Notes: generated from the sequence alone by a model not told the origin. A stretch of DNA of 64,000 bases from Salipiger profundus (GCF_001969385.1 NZ_CP014796.1:682001-746000); one strand, 5' to 3'. Counted from the stretch's first letter, positions 9,108 to 18,876 are shown. A program made the numbers and translations.

Positions 9108-9791
9108 CTACCGCCGGCGCGGGCCGAGGCCGCGGATCAGCAACCACAGGCAGAAGCCGGTCTCGGCAACGACGGGAATCACATAGGCCATCTGGAAGGC
9201 GGCCGCCTGCGCCGGTGCCAGGAACAGCAGGAAGCTGCCCGACAGGTAGACCAGCCCGGCCAGTGCCAGCAGCCCCGCAAGCGCCCGCGGCACCCAGCCC
9301 GACCGCCAGAGCAGCCAGCCGGTCAGAAGGCTGTTCACGCCGAAGAAGACCAGCCCCAGATCGTAGCCGTGGCCGTGCATCTCCATCGCGCCCAGCGCCA
9401 GCGCCGGATCGCCCCCGGCGTCGAGCGTCAGCAGTGCCGCCTGCTGGAACAGCAGCGACATCGCGATGAGCGCTGCCTGCACCAGCCGGAACACCATAGC
9501 CGCGAGCGCGACGCCCCCGTTCACCGGGCGCAGCAGGAGGTAGAGCAGCACCGCGAGCGCCACGTCGGCGAGCGCCATCAGCGTGTCGGCGGCAAGGCTG
9601 GCACGCAGCAGGCCCGGCGCCGCGAGGATGCGTTCGGCGGTGGCCGCGGCGTCACCGGGGACGAGCAGCGCGCCGCGAAGGGCAAGCTCGCTCGTGAGCC
9701 CCAGCAGGATAATGGCGAGGTAGAGCACCCCGGCCAGCCGCGCCATGGGCTGCGCCTGGCGGGGCGGAAGAGCGTCGTGGGAAAGCATCAT
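9108..9791 (-). CDS. DUF4386-family membrane protein
   Basis: A 227-residue integral membrane protein with about six hydrophobic helices (MARLAGVLYLAIILLGLTSE near the N-terminus, further helices to LWLLIRG at the end). The sequence, including MEMHGHGYDLGLVFFGVNSLLTG, matches the DUF4386 family. Its function is not known. There are two adjacent possible ATGs (9791, 9788) and neither has a clear ribosome site. It stands alone between the tauE operon and the tetR gene and reads in the same direction as both. Confidence 0.7.
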   Translation of the reverse strand: MMLSHDALPPRQAQPMARLAGVLYLAIILLGLTSELALRGALLVPGDAAATAERILAAPGLLRASLAADTLMALADVALAVLLYLLLRPVNGGVALAAMVFRLVQAALIAMSLLFQQAALLTLDAGGDPALALGAMEMHGHGYDLGLVFFGVNSLLTGWLLWRSGWVPRALAGLLALAGLVYLSGSFLLFLAPAQAAAFQMAYVIPVVAETGFCLWLLIRGLGPRRR

Positions 9792-9855
9792 GCAAATGGT
9801 CCGGATCGAAATGGCGATCGCGACAGCCTAGCCCGCCCGGCGTCGTCCGGGAAGC

Positions 9856-10521
9856 TCAGCGCGGCCGAAGCCCGCCGAGAAAGATCGTGAGCGCGCGGTC
9901 CCGCCGCACCTCGTGCTCCCTCGGGCCGCCACAGGGGGTCTCGGGCGTGAGCAGGCGATGCAGCGTGTCCCCCATCACCATGTCGACCAGCAGTTCGGCC
10001 GCCTCGATCGCCGCCATGCCGTGCAGGCTCACCTCCCCCTCCGCGACGCCGGCATCGAGCTCCTGGCTGATGTAGCGGATGAGCGCCCCGCGCCCCTCGG
10101 CGTCGAGTTGCTCGGCAATGCGCGGATAGATCGGCGCCTCGGAGACGACCGCGCGCAACACTTCCAGCGGCGCGTTCTCGAAGATCGGGACCTGGCCCAC
10201 GGTGAGCAGCGTGCGCAACCGTTCGACCAGCGGCAGGCTGCGCTCGGCCTCGTCGAGCGGACGGAACAGCGCCTGGCCGATCCGCGCGAAGGTGGCGCCG
10301 AGCAGTTCCTCGCGGCTGGAAAAGATCGTGTAGAGCGTGCGCTTCGACATGCCCGCCTGGCGCGCGATGGCGGACATGCTGACATCTTCGAGCCGGCAGC
10401 CCTTGAGCAGTTCCGAAACCGCATCGAGCACCATGCACTCGCGCGTTTCCTGATCGATCTGGACCGGACGCCCCCGCCTGCGCGGGGTCTTGTCGCAACC
10501 ATTCGATGAGCACTGCCTCAA
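9856..10521 (-). CDS. TetR/AcrR-family transcriptional repressor of the adjacent efflux pump
   Basis: A 221-residue regulator. The N-terminal HTH is clear (ISELL-like helix, then MSAIARQAGMSKRTLYTIFSSREEL at about residues 48-72), followed by a helical ligand-binding domain. A Lys/Arg-rich N-terminal extension (KTPRRRGRP) precedes the HTH. The gene is divergent from the RND adaptor gene with 142 bases between them, the classic arrangement for a local repressor whose effector is a pump substrate. The upstream MRQCSSNGCDK segment may be untranslated if a later start is used. Confidence 0.88.
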   Translation of the reverse strand: MRQCSSNGCDKTPRRRGRPVQIDQETRECMVLDAVSELLKGCRLEDVSMSAIARQAGMSKRTLYTIFSSREELLGATFARIGQALFRPLDEAERSLPLVERLRTLLTVGQVPIFENAPLEVLRAVVSEAPIYPRIAEQLDAEGRGALIRYISQELDAGVAEGEVSLHGMAAIEAAELLVDMVMGDTLHRLLTPETPCGGPREHEVRRDRALTIFLGGLRPR

Positions 10522-10579
10522 ATCCTGCCTCCTTCGTCACGGCCCGGACTGAAACTCCGCCCTCCGGGTCACCGCGCAC

Positions 10580-10608
10580 TTTACAAAACTACGCGGTTTC
10601 CTTATCGG
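10580..10608 (+). promoter_or_regulatory. Putative efflux promoter with overlapping repressor operator
   Basis: A TTTACA element (10580-10585) lies 17 bases before TATCGG (10603-10608), a plausible vegetative promoter for the RND operon. Between the two hexamers is the dyad AAAC-taCGcg-GTTT (10586-10599), where a TetR-type dimer could bind and block RNA polymerase. The assignment is inferred from position and symmetry only. Confidence 0.4.
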
Positions 10609-10663
10609 CATTCAAGACTGTTCCGCGCACCGGCGGTAAACTGCCTTTTTTCGGAGTGACGAT

Positions 10664-11923
10664 ATGCTCAACGGATTTTTCCGCGGCCTCCGCCGCGCGC
10701 TCGCCGTTGCCGGGCTGGCCGCTTCTGCGGCGCTGCCCGCCATGGCCCAGCAACAGGGCGGCGAACGGCCGCCCCAGGCCGTCACGGTGGTGACGCTCGA
10801 ATCGTCCGACGTGACGCTGACCGCGACCCTGCCCGGCCGGGTCGCCGCCTCCGGCGTGGCCGAGGTCCGTCCGCAGGTGAACGGAATCATCACCGAGCGG
10901 CTGTTCGAGGAAGGCTCCGAAGTGGCGATGGGCGACGCGCTCTACCAGATCGACGCCGCCACCTACGAAGCCGCCAAGGCCGCTGCCGAAGCCTCGCTCG
11001 CGCAGGCACAGGCCCAGCTTGCCTCCGCCCGGCGCGAGGCCACCCGCCAGCAGGAGCTGCGCGACCGCAACGTGACCAGCCAGCAGAACCTCGACGACGC
11101 GCTCGCCGCGCGCGACGTGGCCGAGGCCTCGGTCAAGGTGGCGGAAGCCAACCTGATGTCGGCCGAAATCGACCTCGAGCGGACCGTCGTGCGGGCGCCG
11201 ATCTCCGGCGCCGCCGGTCTCAGCGACGCGACCCAGGGCGCGCTGGTGACCGCCGGTCAGACCACGCCGCTCACCGTGATCCGTCAGCTCGACCCGGTTT
11301 ACGTGGACGTGACGCAATCGGCCTCGGAACTGCTGCAATGGCGGCGCTCCGGGCAGGACGCGGCCGAGGAAGAAGGCCAGATCGTCTCGCTCAAGCTGGC
11401 CGACGGATCGACATACAACCATACCGGCCGCCTTGCCGCCGCCGAACCGCACGTGAACGAGCAGACCGGCGTGGTCGTGCTGCGGCTCGAGTTCCCGAAC
11501 CCCGACGATTTCCTCCTGCCGGGCATGTACGTTCAGGTCGAGATGCCGCAGGGCAAGGTCGAAGGTGCCGTTCTGGTCCCGCAGGAAGGCGTGACCCGCG
11601 ACCGCCGCGGCCGGCCCATGGCGATGGTGGTCAATGCAGAGAACGTCGTGGAGCCGCGCCAGCTCACCATCCAGCGCGACCGGGGCTCGGACTGGGTCGT
11701 GACCGACGGGCTGTCTGCCGGGGATCGCGTCATCGTGGCCGGGCTCCAGAAGGTGTCCGCCGACATGACCGTGACCCCGCAGGAGCGGCAGGCCGAAGGC
11801 GGGGAGGCCTCCGCGCCCCCGGCCGAAGGTGCCGGTGCAGAGGCCCCCGCAGCCGAAGGTGACGCAACCGGCGACACCGAAGGCGCAGAGCCCGCAGCCG
11901 ACGCCGAGACCGCCGCAGACTAA
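10664..11923 (+). CDS. RND efflux periplasmic adaptor subunit (AcrA/MexA type)
   Basis: A membrane fusion protein of 419 residues that links the RND pump to an outer-membrane channel. A signal peptide (cleavage after AALPAMAQ) is followed by the biotinyl-lipoyl half motif (VRPQVNGIITERLFEEG), a coiled-coil hairpin (about 100-165, Ala/Gln/Glu-rich), the second lipoyl half (TVVRAPISGAAGLSD) and a beta-barrel. There is no lipobox cysteine. The C-terminus carries an unusual tail of about 45 residues made almost only of Ala, Glu, Gly, Pro and Asp. It is first in a two-gene operon with the pump; no outer-membrane factor gene follows, so a TolC-like protein must be supplied from elsewhere. Confidence 0.9.
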   Translation: MLNGFFRGLRRALAVAGLAASAALPAMAQQQGGERPPQAVTVVTLESSDVTLTATLPGRVAASGVAEVRPQVNGIITERLFEEGSEVAMGDALYQIDAATYEAAKAAAEASLAQAQAQLASARREATRQQELRDRNVTSQQNLDDALAARDVAEASVKVAEANLMSAEIDLERTVVRAPISGAAGLSDATQGALVTAGQTTPLTVIRQLDPVYVDVTQSASELLQWRRSGQDAAEEEGQIVSLKLADGSTYNHTGRLAAAEPHVNEQTGVVVLRLEFPNPDDFLLPGMYVQVEMPQGKVEGAVLVPQEGVTRDRRGRPMAMVVNAENVVEPRQLTIQRDRGSDWVVTDGLSAGDRVIVAGLQKVSADMTVTPQERQAEGGEASAPPAEGAGAEAPAAEGDATGDTEGAEPAADAETAAD

Positions 11924-11962
11924 GCCGCAGATTAGCCGCGCCCCTGGCGCCAGGAGTCCCCA

Positions 11963-14900
11963 ATGGCCCGTTTCTTCATCGACCGCCCGGTCTTTGCGTG
12001 GGTGATCTCGATCCTCATCATGGGGATCGGCGTCCTGTCGATCCTCACGCTTCCGATCGCGCAATACCCGCAGATCGCGCCGCCCTCGGTGCGGATCAGC
12101 GCGCAATACCCCGGTGCCTCGGCCCAGACCGTCGCCAATACCGTGACCCAGATCATCGAACAGCAGATGACCGGGCTCGACGGGATGCGCTACATGTCGT
12201 CGTCGTCCACCTCGGCCGGGACCGCCAGCATCACGCTGACGTTCGAATCCGGCACCGACCCGGACGTCGCGCAGGTCCAGGTTCAGAACAAGCTCAGCCA
12301 GGCGACCGCGCTCCTGCCGGAGTCCGTGCAAAGACAGGGCGTGACCGTGGAGAAGGCCTCGTCCTCCTTCTTCATGGTGATCGGCCTCATCTCGCAGGAC
12401 GGCAACCTCGACCAGGCGGACCTTTCGGACTTCCTGAACTCGAACATGGTCGACGAGTTCGCCCGCATCGAGGGCGTGGGCGGCGCGCAGGTCTTCGGTG
12501 CGCAATACGCCATGCGGATCTGGCTCGACCCCTCGAAGCTCTCGGCGTTCGAGATGACCCCCTCGGACGTGGTGAGCGCGGTCTCGGCGCAGAACGCGCA
12601 GATCTCGGCCGGCGCCTTCGGCACCCTGCCCGCCCCCGAGGGCCAGCAGCTCAACGCCACGATCACCGCGCAGTCGCTGCTCTCGACCCCCGAAGACTTC
12701 CGCAACATCGTGCTGCGGTCGGAAACCGACGGTGGCCTCGTGCTGCTGCAGGACGTGGCCGAAGTCGAGATCGGCGCCGAGAACTACTCGACCATCGCCC
12801 GCTACAACGGCCAGCCGTCGTCGGGCATGGCCCTGAACCTTGCCTCGGGCGCCAACGCGCTCGACACCGCCGAGCGGGTCAAGGAGCGGCTCGAGGAATA
12901 CCAGGAGTTCTTCCCCGAAGGGGTCGACTACGTCATTCCCTATGACACCACCCCGTTCATCGAGATCTCGATCCACGAGGTGCAGAAGACCCTGTTCGAG
13001 GCGATCATCCTCGTGTTCTGCGTCATGTTCCTGTTCCTTCAGAACATCCGTGCGACGCTGATCCCGACGCTGGCCGTGCCGGTCGTCATCCTCGGCACCT
13101 TCGGCATTCTTGCCGCCGCCGGCTTCACCATCAACACGCTGACCATGCTCGCCATGGTGCTGGCCATCGGCCTGCTCGTCGACGACGCCATCGTGGTGGT
13201 GGAAAACGTCGAGCGGATCATGGAGGAAGAGGGTCTCGGCCCGCGCGAGGCGACCCGCAAGTCGATGGGCCAGATCACCGGTGCCCTTGTCGGCATCGCG
13301 CTGGTGCTCTCGGCGGTGTTCGTGCCGATGGCCTTCTTCCCCGGCTCCACCGGGGTGATCTACCGGCAGTTCTCGATCACCATCGTCTCGGCCATGGCAC
13401 TATCGGTGCTGGTCGCCCTGACCCTGACACCCGCGCTTTGTGCAACGCTGCTCAAGGCCAAGGATGCCGAACACACCAAGCGCGGCCTGTTCGGCTGGTT
13501 CAACCGGGGCTTCGAGAAGACCACCAATGGCTACGGCGGCACCGTCGGTGCCATCATCAAGCGTCCGCTGCGGATGCTCGTCGTCTATCTCGCGCTCGCG
13601 GGCGGCATGGTCTGGCTCTTCGACAACACGCCCACCGGCTTCCTGCCGGCCGAGGACCAGGGCATCCTGATGACCATCATCCAGGCGCCCACCGGCGCCA
13701 CGGCCGAACGCACGCAGGACGTGCTCGAGCAGGTGCAGGCGCACTTCCTCGAGAACGAGAGCGAGGCGGTCGAGTCGGTCTTCGGCGTCGTCGGCTTCTC
13801 CTTCGCGGGGCAGGGCCAGAACATGGGCATCGCCTTCGTGCGACTGAAGGACTGGGAGGAACGCCAGGATCCGAACCTGAGCGTGCAGGCGGTGGCGAAC
13901 CGCGCCTTCCCCGCCTTCATGGCCATCCAGGACGCGCAGGTCTTCCCGATCGTGCCACCCTCGGTCATCGAACTGGGCAACGTCTCGGGCTTCGACTTCT
14001 TCCTGCAGGCGCAGGGCGGGCAGACGCACGAACAGCTCCTGAACGCGCGCAACCAGCTGCTCGGGATGGCCTCGCAGAGCGACATGATCGCCTCGGTGCG
14101 GCCCTCGGGGCTCGAGGATGCGGCACAGTTCGAGCTCGACATCGACTGGCGTGCGGCCGGGGCCGTGGGCGTCACGCCCACGAACGTCGGCAACGTGCTG
14201 TCGATCGCCTGGGCCGGGCAATACGTGAACGACTTCGTCGACAACGGTCGCATCAAGCGCGTCTACGTGCAGGGCGCGCCGGATAGCCGGGCAACGCCCT
14301 CCGATCTGCAGAAGTGGCGGGTGCGCAACGCCAACGGCGACCTCGTGCCCTTCGCCAACTTCACCTCGGAAAGCTGGACCTACGGCGCGCAGGGGCTCAA
14401 CCGTTACAACGGCGTCCCGTCGATGCAGATCCAGGGCTCGCCCGCGCCCGGCGTGACCACCGGCGAGGCGATGGCCGAGATGGAACGCATCGTGTCGCAG
14501 CTTCCGCCCGGTTACACGATCGCCTGGACCGGCCTGTCGCTGGAAGAGCGCTCCTCGGGCGGCCAGGCACCGCTTCTCTACGCGCTGTCGCTGGCGGCGA
14601 TCTTCCTCTGCCTCGCGGCGCTCTACGAGAGCTGGACCATCCCCTTCTCGGTGATGCTCGCCATGCCGATCGGCGTGCTGGGCACCATGGGCGCGGCCTA
14701 CTGGTTCGGCTTCGAGAACGGCGTGTTCTTCCAGGTCGGCCTGCTGACGGTCATCGGCCTGACGGGCAAGAACGCCATCCTCATCGTGGAATTCGCACGA
14801 GAGCGCTTCGATGCCGGCGAGGATCTGTTCACCGCGACCAAGGAAGCGGCCAAGCAGCGCTTCCGGCCGATCATCATGACCTCGCTCGCCTTCACGCTGG

Positions 14901-15097
14901 GCGTGGTGCCGCTGGTGCTCTCGACCGGCGCCGGCGCCGGCGGCCGCACCGCGGTCGGCTCGGCGGTGCTGGGCGGGACGATCACCGGCACCGTGCTGGG
15001 CGTGCTCTTCGTGCCGCTGTTCTTCACGGTGGTCTACCGGGTGTTCGCCCGCAAACAGGTGCGCGAACACGCGCAGAAGGCCGACGCCTCGACCTGA
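11963..15097 (+). CDS. RND efflux pump permease (AcrB/MexB, HAE1 family)
   Basis: A 1044-residue proton-driven trimeric drug exporter of the inner membrane. It starts [21 protein letters not shown], as all HAE1 pumps do. It carries two large periplasmic loops (about 30-335 and 560-870) and twelve transmembrane helices. The proton-relay acidic pair is visible in TM4 ([17 protein letters not shown]) and the matching Lys in TM10 ([14 protein letters not shown]). Full length, with no frame break. It lies 39 bases after the adaptor gene and is followed by a strong terminator. Likely substrates are amphiphilic drugs, dyes, detergents or bile-salt-like compounds; the real spectrum cannot be read. 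Confidence 0.93.
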   Translation: MARFFIDRPVFAWVISILIMGIGVLSILTLPIAQYPQIAPPSVRISAQYPGASAQTVANTVTQIIEQQMTGLDGMRYMSSSSTSAGTASITLTFESGTDPDVAQVQVQNKLSQATALLPESVQRQGVTVEKASSSFFMVIGLISQDGNLDQADLSDFLNSNMVDEFARIEGVGGAQVFGAQYAMRIWLDPSKLSAFEMTPSDVVSAVSAQNAQISAGAFGTLPAPEGQQLNATITAQSLLSTPEDFRNIVLRSETDGGLVLLQDVAEVEIGAENYSTIARYNGQPSSGMALNLASGANALDTAERVKERLEEYQEFFPEGVDYVIPYDTTPFIEISIHEVQKTLFEAIILVFCVMFLFLQNIRATLIPTLAVPVVILGTFGILAAAGFTINTLTMLAMVLAIGLLVDDAIVVVENVERIMEEEGLGPREATRKSMGQITGALVGIALVLSAVFVPMAFFPGSTGVIYRQFSITIVSAMALSVLVALTLTPALCATLLKAKDAEHTKRGLFGWFNRGFEKTTNGYGGTVGAIIKRPLRMLVVYLALAGGMVWLFDNTPTGFLPAEDQGILMTIIQAPTGATAERTQDVLEQVQAHFLENESEAVESVFGVVGFSFAGQGQNMGIAFVRLKDWEERQDPNLSVQAVANRAFPAFMAIQDAQVFPIVPPSVIELGNVSGFDFFLQAQGGQTHEQLLNARNQLLGMASQSDMIASVRPSGLEDAAQFELDIDWRAAGAVGVTPTNVGNVLSIAWAGQYVNDFVDNGRIKRVYVQGAPDSRATPSDLQKWRVRNANGDLVPFANFTSESWTYGAQGLNRYNGVPSMQIQGSPAPGVTTGEAMAEMERIVSQLPPGYTIAWTGLSLEERSSGGQAPLLYALSLAAIFLCLAALYESWTIPFSVMLAMPIGVLGTMGAAYWFGFENGVFFQVGLLTVIGLTGKNAILIVEFARERFDAGEDLFTATKEAAKQRFRPIIMTSLAFTLGVVPLVLSTGAGAGGRTAVGSAVLGGTITGTVLGVLFVPLFFTVVYRVFARKQVREHAQKADAST

Positions 15098-15123
15098 GAC
15101 TGAGGCCCGCGTGACATGAGACA

Positions 15124-15157
15124 GGCGCCGGATCGTGACCACGGTCCGGCGCCTTTT
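15124..15157 (+). terminator. Rho-independent terminator of the RND efflux operon
   Basis: A nine-base-pair stem GGCGCCGGA / TCCGGCGCC (15124-15132 and 15145-15153) with a 12-base loop is followed directly by TTTTC. It lies 27 bases past the permease stop codon. Confidence 0.8.
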
Positions 15158-15230
15158 CATTGCGCATCCCCTCCCCGCCTGCGCTCTTTTCGCGCGCCCC
15201 CGCGGGCTGGAATTTCGCCCTCCGCGGAAC

Positions 15231-15252
15231 ATATCTCTTATTCGGAAGATAT
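15231..15252 (+). promoter_or_regulatory. Inverted repeat upstream of the persulfide-dioxygenase-like gene
   Basis: ATATCT (15231-15236) and AGATAT (15247-15252) form a perfect six-base dyad around a ten-base spacer in an AT-rich island of otherwise GC-rich DNA, 55 bases before the start codon. Sulfur-oxidation hydrolases of this type are often controlled by ArsR-family persulfide sensors (BigR/SqrR group) that bind AT-rich dyads. No such regulator gene is adjacent, so the link is an inference. Confidence 0.35.
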
Positions 15253-15307
15253 CATACTTGAGACGCCGGCGCTCACGGCCGGCCGCGAAGACACGGAGAG
15301 GACAGAG

Positions 15308-16183
15308 ATGACCCACAGCCCAACAGTCAAAGGCTTCTGGGACGAGACAACCGGAAGCTGGCAATACGTCTTTCACGATCCCGCCACCATGAAGGGGGCG
15401 GTCGTCGACCCGGTGCTCGACTTCGATCCACAGGCCGCCGCGATCACCCACGAAAGCGCCGACGCGATCCTCGACTACATCGCGCAGACCGGCATCGAGA
15501 TCGTCTGGATCCTCGACACCCACCCCCATGCCGATCACCTTTCCGCGGCGGCCTACCTCAAGGAGAAGCTGGGCGCCCCGCAGTCCATCGGCGAGAAGGT
15601 GACCGAGGTGCAGAAGCTGTGGAAGGGAATCTACAACTTCGGCGACGACTTCGACACGACCGGCGCGGCATGGGACAAGCTCTGGGCCGACGGCGACGAG
15701 TTCACGGTCGGCGAGATCCCGGTCAAGGTGATCTTCTCGCCGGGCCACACGCTTGCCTCGATCACCTATGTCGCGGGCGACGCGGCCTTCGTCCACGATA
15801 CCTTCATGATGCCCGACAGCGGCACCTCGCGCGCCGACTTCCCCGGCGGCTCGTCCAAGGAACTCTACCAGACGCTGCAGACGATCCTCGCGCTGCCCGA
15901 CGAGACCCGCCTGTTCGTGGGCCACGACTACGCGCCCGATGGCCGCGACGCGGCCTGCTGCGCCACCGTGGGCGAGCACAAGGCGTCGAACATCCACCTC
16001 AAGGACGACCCGTCGGAAGAGGAATACCGCGCGGTGCGTGACAAGCGCGACGGCACGCTGCCGCTGCCGACGCAGATGCTCGCAGCGCTGCAGATCAACA
16101 CGCGCGGTGGGCGCAAGTCGCCGGCCGAGGATAACGGTCGCAGCTACCTGAAGATCCCGCTCGATTACTTCGAGCCGCGCTGA
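15308..16183 (+). CDS. MBL-fold hydrolase, persulfide dioxygenase (ETHE1/Blh)-like
   Basis: A metallo-beta-lactamase-fold protein of 291 residues. The metal motif is THPHADHL (the HxHxDH of the fold), with a downstream H in SPGHTLASITY, an Asp in FVHDTFMMPDSG and the terminal His in FVGHDYAPDGR. These residues and the overall length match the ETHE1/Blh group, in which one non-heme iron oxidises glutathione persulfide to sulfite during sulfide detoxification. The ATG at 15308 follows GGAGAGGACAG. An AT-rich dyad lies upstream. No sulfurtransferase or sqr gene is next to it, so the substrate is inferred from family likeness; a glyoxalase-II-like activity is the alternative. Confidence 0.8.
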   Translation: MTHSPTVKGFWDETTGSWQYVFHDPATMKGAVVDPVLDFDPQAAAITHESADAILDYIAQTGIEIVWILDTHPHADHLSAAAYLKEKLGAPQSIGEKVTEVQKLWKGIYNFGDDFDTTGAAWDKLWADGDEFTVGEIPVKVIFSPGHTLASITYVAGDAAFVHDTFMMPDSGTSRADFPGGSSKELYQTLQTILALPDETRLFVGHDYAPDGRDAACCATVGEHKASNIHLKDDPSEEEYRAVRDKRDGTLPLPTQMLAALQINTRGGRKSPAEDNGRSYLKIPLDYFEPR

Positions 16184-16208
16184 CCACGTCGGCGGTCCGG
16201 GCTGGAGC

Positions 16209-17102
16209 TCAGCCCGGGCCGCTGCGCTGCTGGCGCCGCTCGAGCCGAGCAAAGAGCCGCGACAGCCCGAAGCACAGCAGGAAATACAGCACCGCGACGA
16301 CGATGTAGGTCTCGAAGCGGCGCTGAGACGAGACGGCGATTTCCGTGCCGGTGAACGTCAGCTCCTGCACCGAGATCAGCGACACGATCGAGCTGTCCTT
16401 GACCAGCATTATGAACTGGTTGGCAAGCGGCGGCGTCACCTTGCGAAATGCCTGCGGCAGCACCACCAGCCGAAAGGTCTGGAGGCCCGAAAGCCCGAGG
16501 CTGCGCGCCGCCTCGACCTGCGCCTCGGGCACCGCCTCGATGCCGGCCCGGACGATGACGGCGATGTAGGCGGCCTCGAACATCGCGAGGCTCAGCACCC
16601 CGGCAAGGAAGTTCTCGAGCAGGTTCGGCGGCCCGGCGAGCACGCCCACCACCCGCTCCATCCCCGGCGACAGGTCGCGCGCCCACGAGTCGACTCCGAG
16701 CGCCGGGATCACCTGCGAGCTTACGAAGAAGTAGAAGACGAAGACGAACACCAGCGGCGGGATGTTGCGGATGAGCCCGACGTATGCGGTCGTGGTGAGC
16801 CTTGGCAGCAGGCGCCGCCGGCTCGCCATCACCCCCAGAACCACGCCCAGCAGGCTCGCGATCAGCATCGCCCAGAGCGATAGCCGGATCGTCGTCAGGA
16901 AGCCCTCGAGCAGCAGGTTGGGCTCGTACCAGCCGCCCTCGGTCTGCCGGAAGAGCACCCCCGGCAGGTAGGACCAGTTCCACTTGTAGGCGAGCACGTC
17001 GGACACGCGGTGCCAGACGTATGCCACCCCGCCCAGCACCATCGCGATGAGCAGGAAGTCGATGAGGCCGAAGCGGCGTTTGCGGTCGGGATCGGGATAC
17101 AT
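16209..17102 (-). CDS. Amino acid ABC transporter permease (HisM/GlnP type)
   Basis: A 297-residue inner-membrane subunit of a polar amino acid importer. The EAA loop that docks to the ATPase is seen as EAARSLGLSGLQTFRLVVLPQAFRKVTPPLANQF (shown by its key residues EAARSLG and LPQAFR). About five to six transmembrane helices surround it, beginning FGLIDFLLIAMVLGGVAYVW. It is the last gene of a three-gene leftward operon: permease, binding protein, permease. Gap to the binding protein gene is 38 bases. Confidence 0.9.
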   Translation of the reverse strand: MYPDPDRKRRFGLIDFLLIAMVLGGVAYVWHRVSDVLAYKWNWSYLPGVLFRQTEGGWYEPNLLLEGFLTTIRLSLWAMLIASLLGVVLGVMASRRRLLPRLTTTAYVGLIRNIPPLVFVFVFYFFVSSQVIPALGVDSWARDLSPGMERVVGVLAGPPNLLENFLAGVLSLAMFEAAYIAVIVRAGIEAVPEAQVEAARSLGLSGLQTFRLVVLPQAFRKVTPPLANQFIMLVKDSSIVSLISVQELTFTGTEIAVSSQRRFETYIVVAVLYFLLCFGLSRLFARLERRQQRSGPG

Positions 17103-17140
17103 GCGTGCGCGGGGCGGCGCGCGGCCGCCCCGTCAGCTCC

Positions 17141-17968
17141 TTATTCCGGGACCTGGTCCGCCCAGGGGCGGCCGCCGAACCAGTAGTCGTGACGCTCTTC
17201 GAGCCAGCCGTCGTTGCTGCGCAGCAGGATCCAGTTGTCGAAGAAGTTCAGCGCGTCCGGATCGCCCTTGCGCACGGCAAAGGCCTCGGACGACGCCTCG
17301 ATCAGCTCGTCGGTGGGCGCGTAGACCGTTTCGGGGTTGTCGTAGATGATGAAGGCCGGCAGCGGCTGCGACGACATCATCACGTCGGCGTTGCCGTTCA
17401 GCACCTCCTGGATCACCTGGTTCTGGTCATCGAAGAGGCGGACGGTCGCCTTGGGAAAGGTGTCGCGGATGTAGTCGCAGGGCGACCCGCCGCGGCGGCA
17501 GGCGAAGGTCACGTCGGTCGAGTCGAAGCCCTCGGGCCATTCGATGTCCTGCGCGGTCTCGATATTCGCCATCACGCCCAGCGACGAGCGCGCGTAGGGC
17601 GTGGTGAAGTTCACCGTCAGGTTGCGCTGTGGTGTGATCGACATGCCGCCGATGATGACGTCGAACTTGCCGGCCAGCAGCGCCGGGATGATGCCGTCCC
17701 AGGCGGTCGGCACGAATTCGGCCTCGACGCCCATGTCCTCGGCAAGCTGCTTCGCGACGTCGATCTCGAAGCCGATGAGATCGCCGTTCTTGTCACGCAT
17801 CGCCCAGGGGACGAAGGTCGACATGCCGACCTTGAGCACGCCCTCGCGCTTGATGCTCTCGATCACGCTGTCCTGCGACAGCCCCTGCTGGGTGTCCTGC
17901 GCCGGCACCGCCGAGGCGATCCCGACCGCCGCGGTCGCGGCGAGGGCAAGGGTGCGGAAAAGGCTCAT
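17141..17968 (-). CDS. Amino acid ABC transporter periplasmic substrate-binding protein
   Basis: A 275-residue family 3 solute-binding protein. The signal peptide is MSLFRTLALAATAAVGIASA with likely cleavage near VPAQ. The mature protein begins with the lobe typical of the family (VLKVGMSTFVPWAMRDKNGDLIGFEIDVAKQLAED, seen by its pattern FEIDVAKQLA). The start at 17968 is set by GGAG eight bases upstream, discarding a 35-codon upstream extension. It lies between two permease genes. A cysteine pair (CRRGGSPC) may form a disulfide. The ligand is an amino acid or opine-like molecule; which one is unknown. Confidence 0.9.
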   Translation of the reverse strand: MSLFRTLALAATAAVGIASAVPAQDTQQGLSQDSVIESIKREGVLKVGMSTFVPWAMRDKNGDLIGFEIDVAKQLAEDMGVEAEFVPTAWDGIIPALLAGKFDVIIGGMSITPQRNLTVNFTTPYARSSLGVMANIETAQDIEWPEGFDSTDVTFACRRGGSPCDYIRDTFPKATVRLFDDQNQVIQEVLNGNADVMMSSQPLPAFIIYDNPETVYAPTDELIEASSEAFAVRKGDPDALNFFDNWILLRSNDGWLEERHDYWFGGRPWADQVPE

Positions 17969-17999
17969 GTGGGAAACTCCCTGTTGTCGTGTCCTGAAA

Positions 18000-18845
18000 T
18001 CATGGATCGGTGTGGCGCCGGGCGCGGCGTTCCAGCCAGCTTGCCACGGCGGAAAGGCTGATGGTGAGCACAAGGTAGATCGCCGCCACGGTCAGCCACA
18101 CCTCGAATGTCATGAAGGTGTCGGCGATCACCGTGCGGCCCTCGTTGGTGAGGTCGAAGATCGCGATGGTCGAGACGATGGCCGAGCTCTTCACGAGGTT
18201 CACCAGCGAAGAGGTCAGCGGCGGCAGCATCAGCGGCACCGCCTGCGGCAGCACCACCTTGCGGTAGGTCGCGTAGCCGCGCATCCCCAGCGACGAGGCT
18301 GCCTCCCACTGCGCTGGCGGCACCGACAGGATGCCCGAGCGCAGGATTTCCGAGATGAAGCTCGCCTCGAAAACCGCGAGCGCCAGCACCCCGGTCCAGA
18401 AGCGGTCGATCCCGAGGATCGGCGACAGCACGAAGTAGAAGAGATACATCTGCACCAGCAGCGGCGTGTTGCGGATGAGCTCGAGATAGGCCGTGGCCAG
18501 CGCGTGCCCGGCCCAGCTGCGCGACAGCCGCAGAAGCGCCACCGCGAGCCCGATGGCAAAGGCCAGCAGCGCGCCCCAGAGCGTGATCTCGAGCGTGACC
18601 AACAGGCCGCGCACGAAGGGGCCCCAGATGATCTCGCCGTCGATTTCGCGCCAGAAGTAGTCCGGAATGCGATACCACTGCCAGTTGTAGCGCATCGCCT
18701 GCGCCCCGGCGAAGACGCCCCAGAGGATCAGCCCCGCCCCCGCGAGAAACAGCACCCAGTCCGAGGTGTTGCGCCGCCACAGGCCAAGCCGCGCGCGGCG
18801 GCGGCTCTGCGCCAGCAGGGTGTCGAGATCCGGCTCGGCTGTCAT
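18000..18845 (-). CDS. Amino acid ABC transporter permease (HisQ/GlnP type)
   Basis: A 281-residue inner-membrane permease. The EAA-loop signature is EAASSLGMRGYATYRKVVLPQ, with helices such as VLFLAGAGLILWGVFAG near the N-terminus. The N-terminal cytoplasmic segment is unusually basic (QSRRRARLGLWRRN). It is the first gene of the permease-binding protein-permease operon. It is divergent from pheT, 210 bases away. No ATP-binding subunit gene is present in or next to the operon. Confidence 0.9.
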   Translation of the reverse strand: MTAEPDLDTLLAQSRRRARLGLWRRNTSDWVLFLAGAGLILWGVFAGAQAMRYNWQWYRIPDYFWREIDGEIIWGPFVRGLLVTLEITLWGALLAFAIGLAVALLRLSRSWAGHALATAYLELIRNTPLLVQMYLFYFVLSPILGIDRFWTGVLALAVFEASFISEILRSGILSVPPAQWEAASSLGMRGYATYRKVVLPQAVPLMLPPLTSSLVNLVKSSAIVSTIAIFDLTNEGRTVIADTFMTFEVWLTVAAIYLVLTISLSAVASWLERRARRHTDP

Positions 18846-18876
18846 TCGGGCGAGATCCCCGGTCTGCTGCGGTTGG

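Noticed and set aside
10589..12976. Leftward 795-codon frame across the efflux genes
   Set aside because: Composition is shadow-like and it overlaps two clear conserved genes on the other strand.
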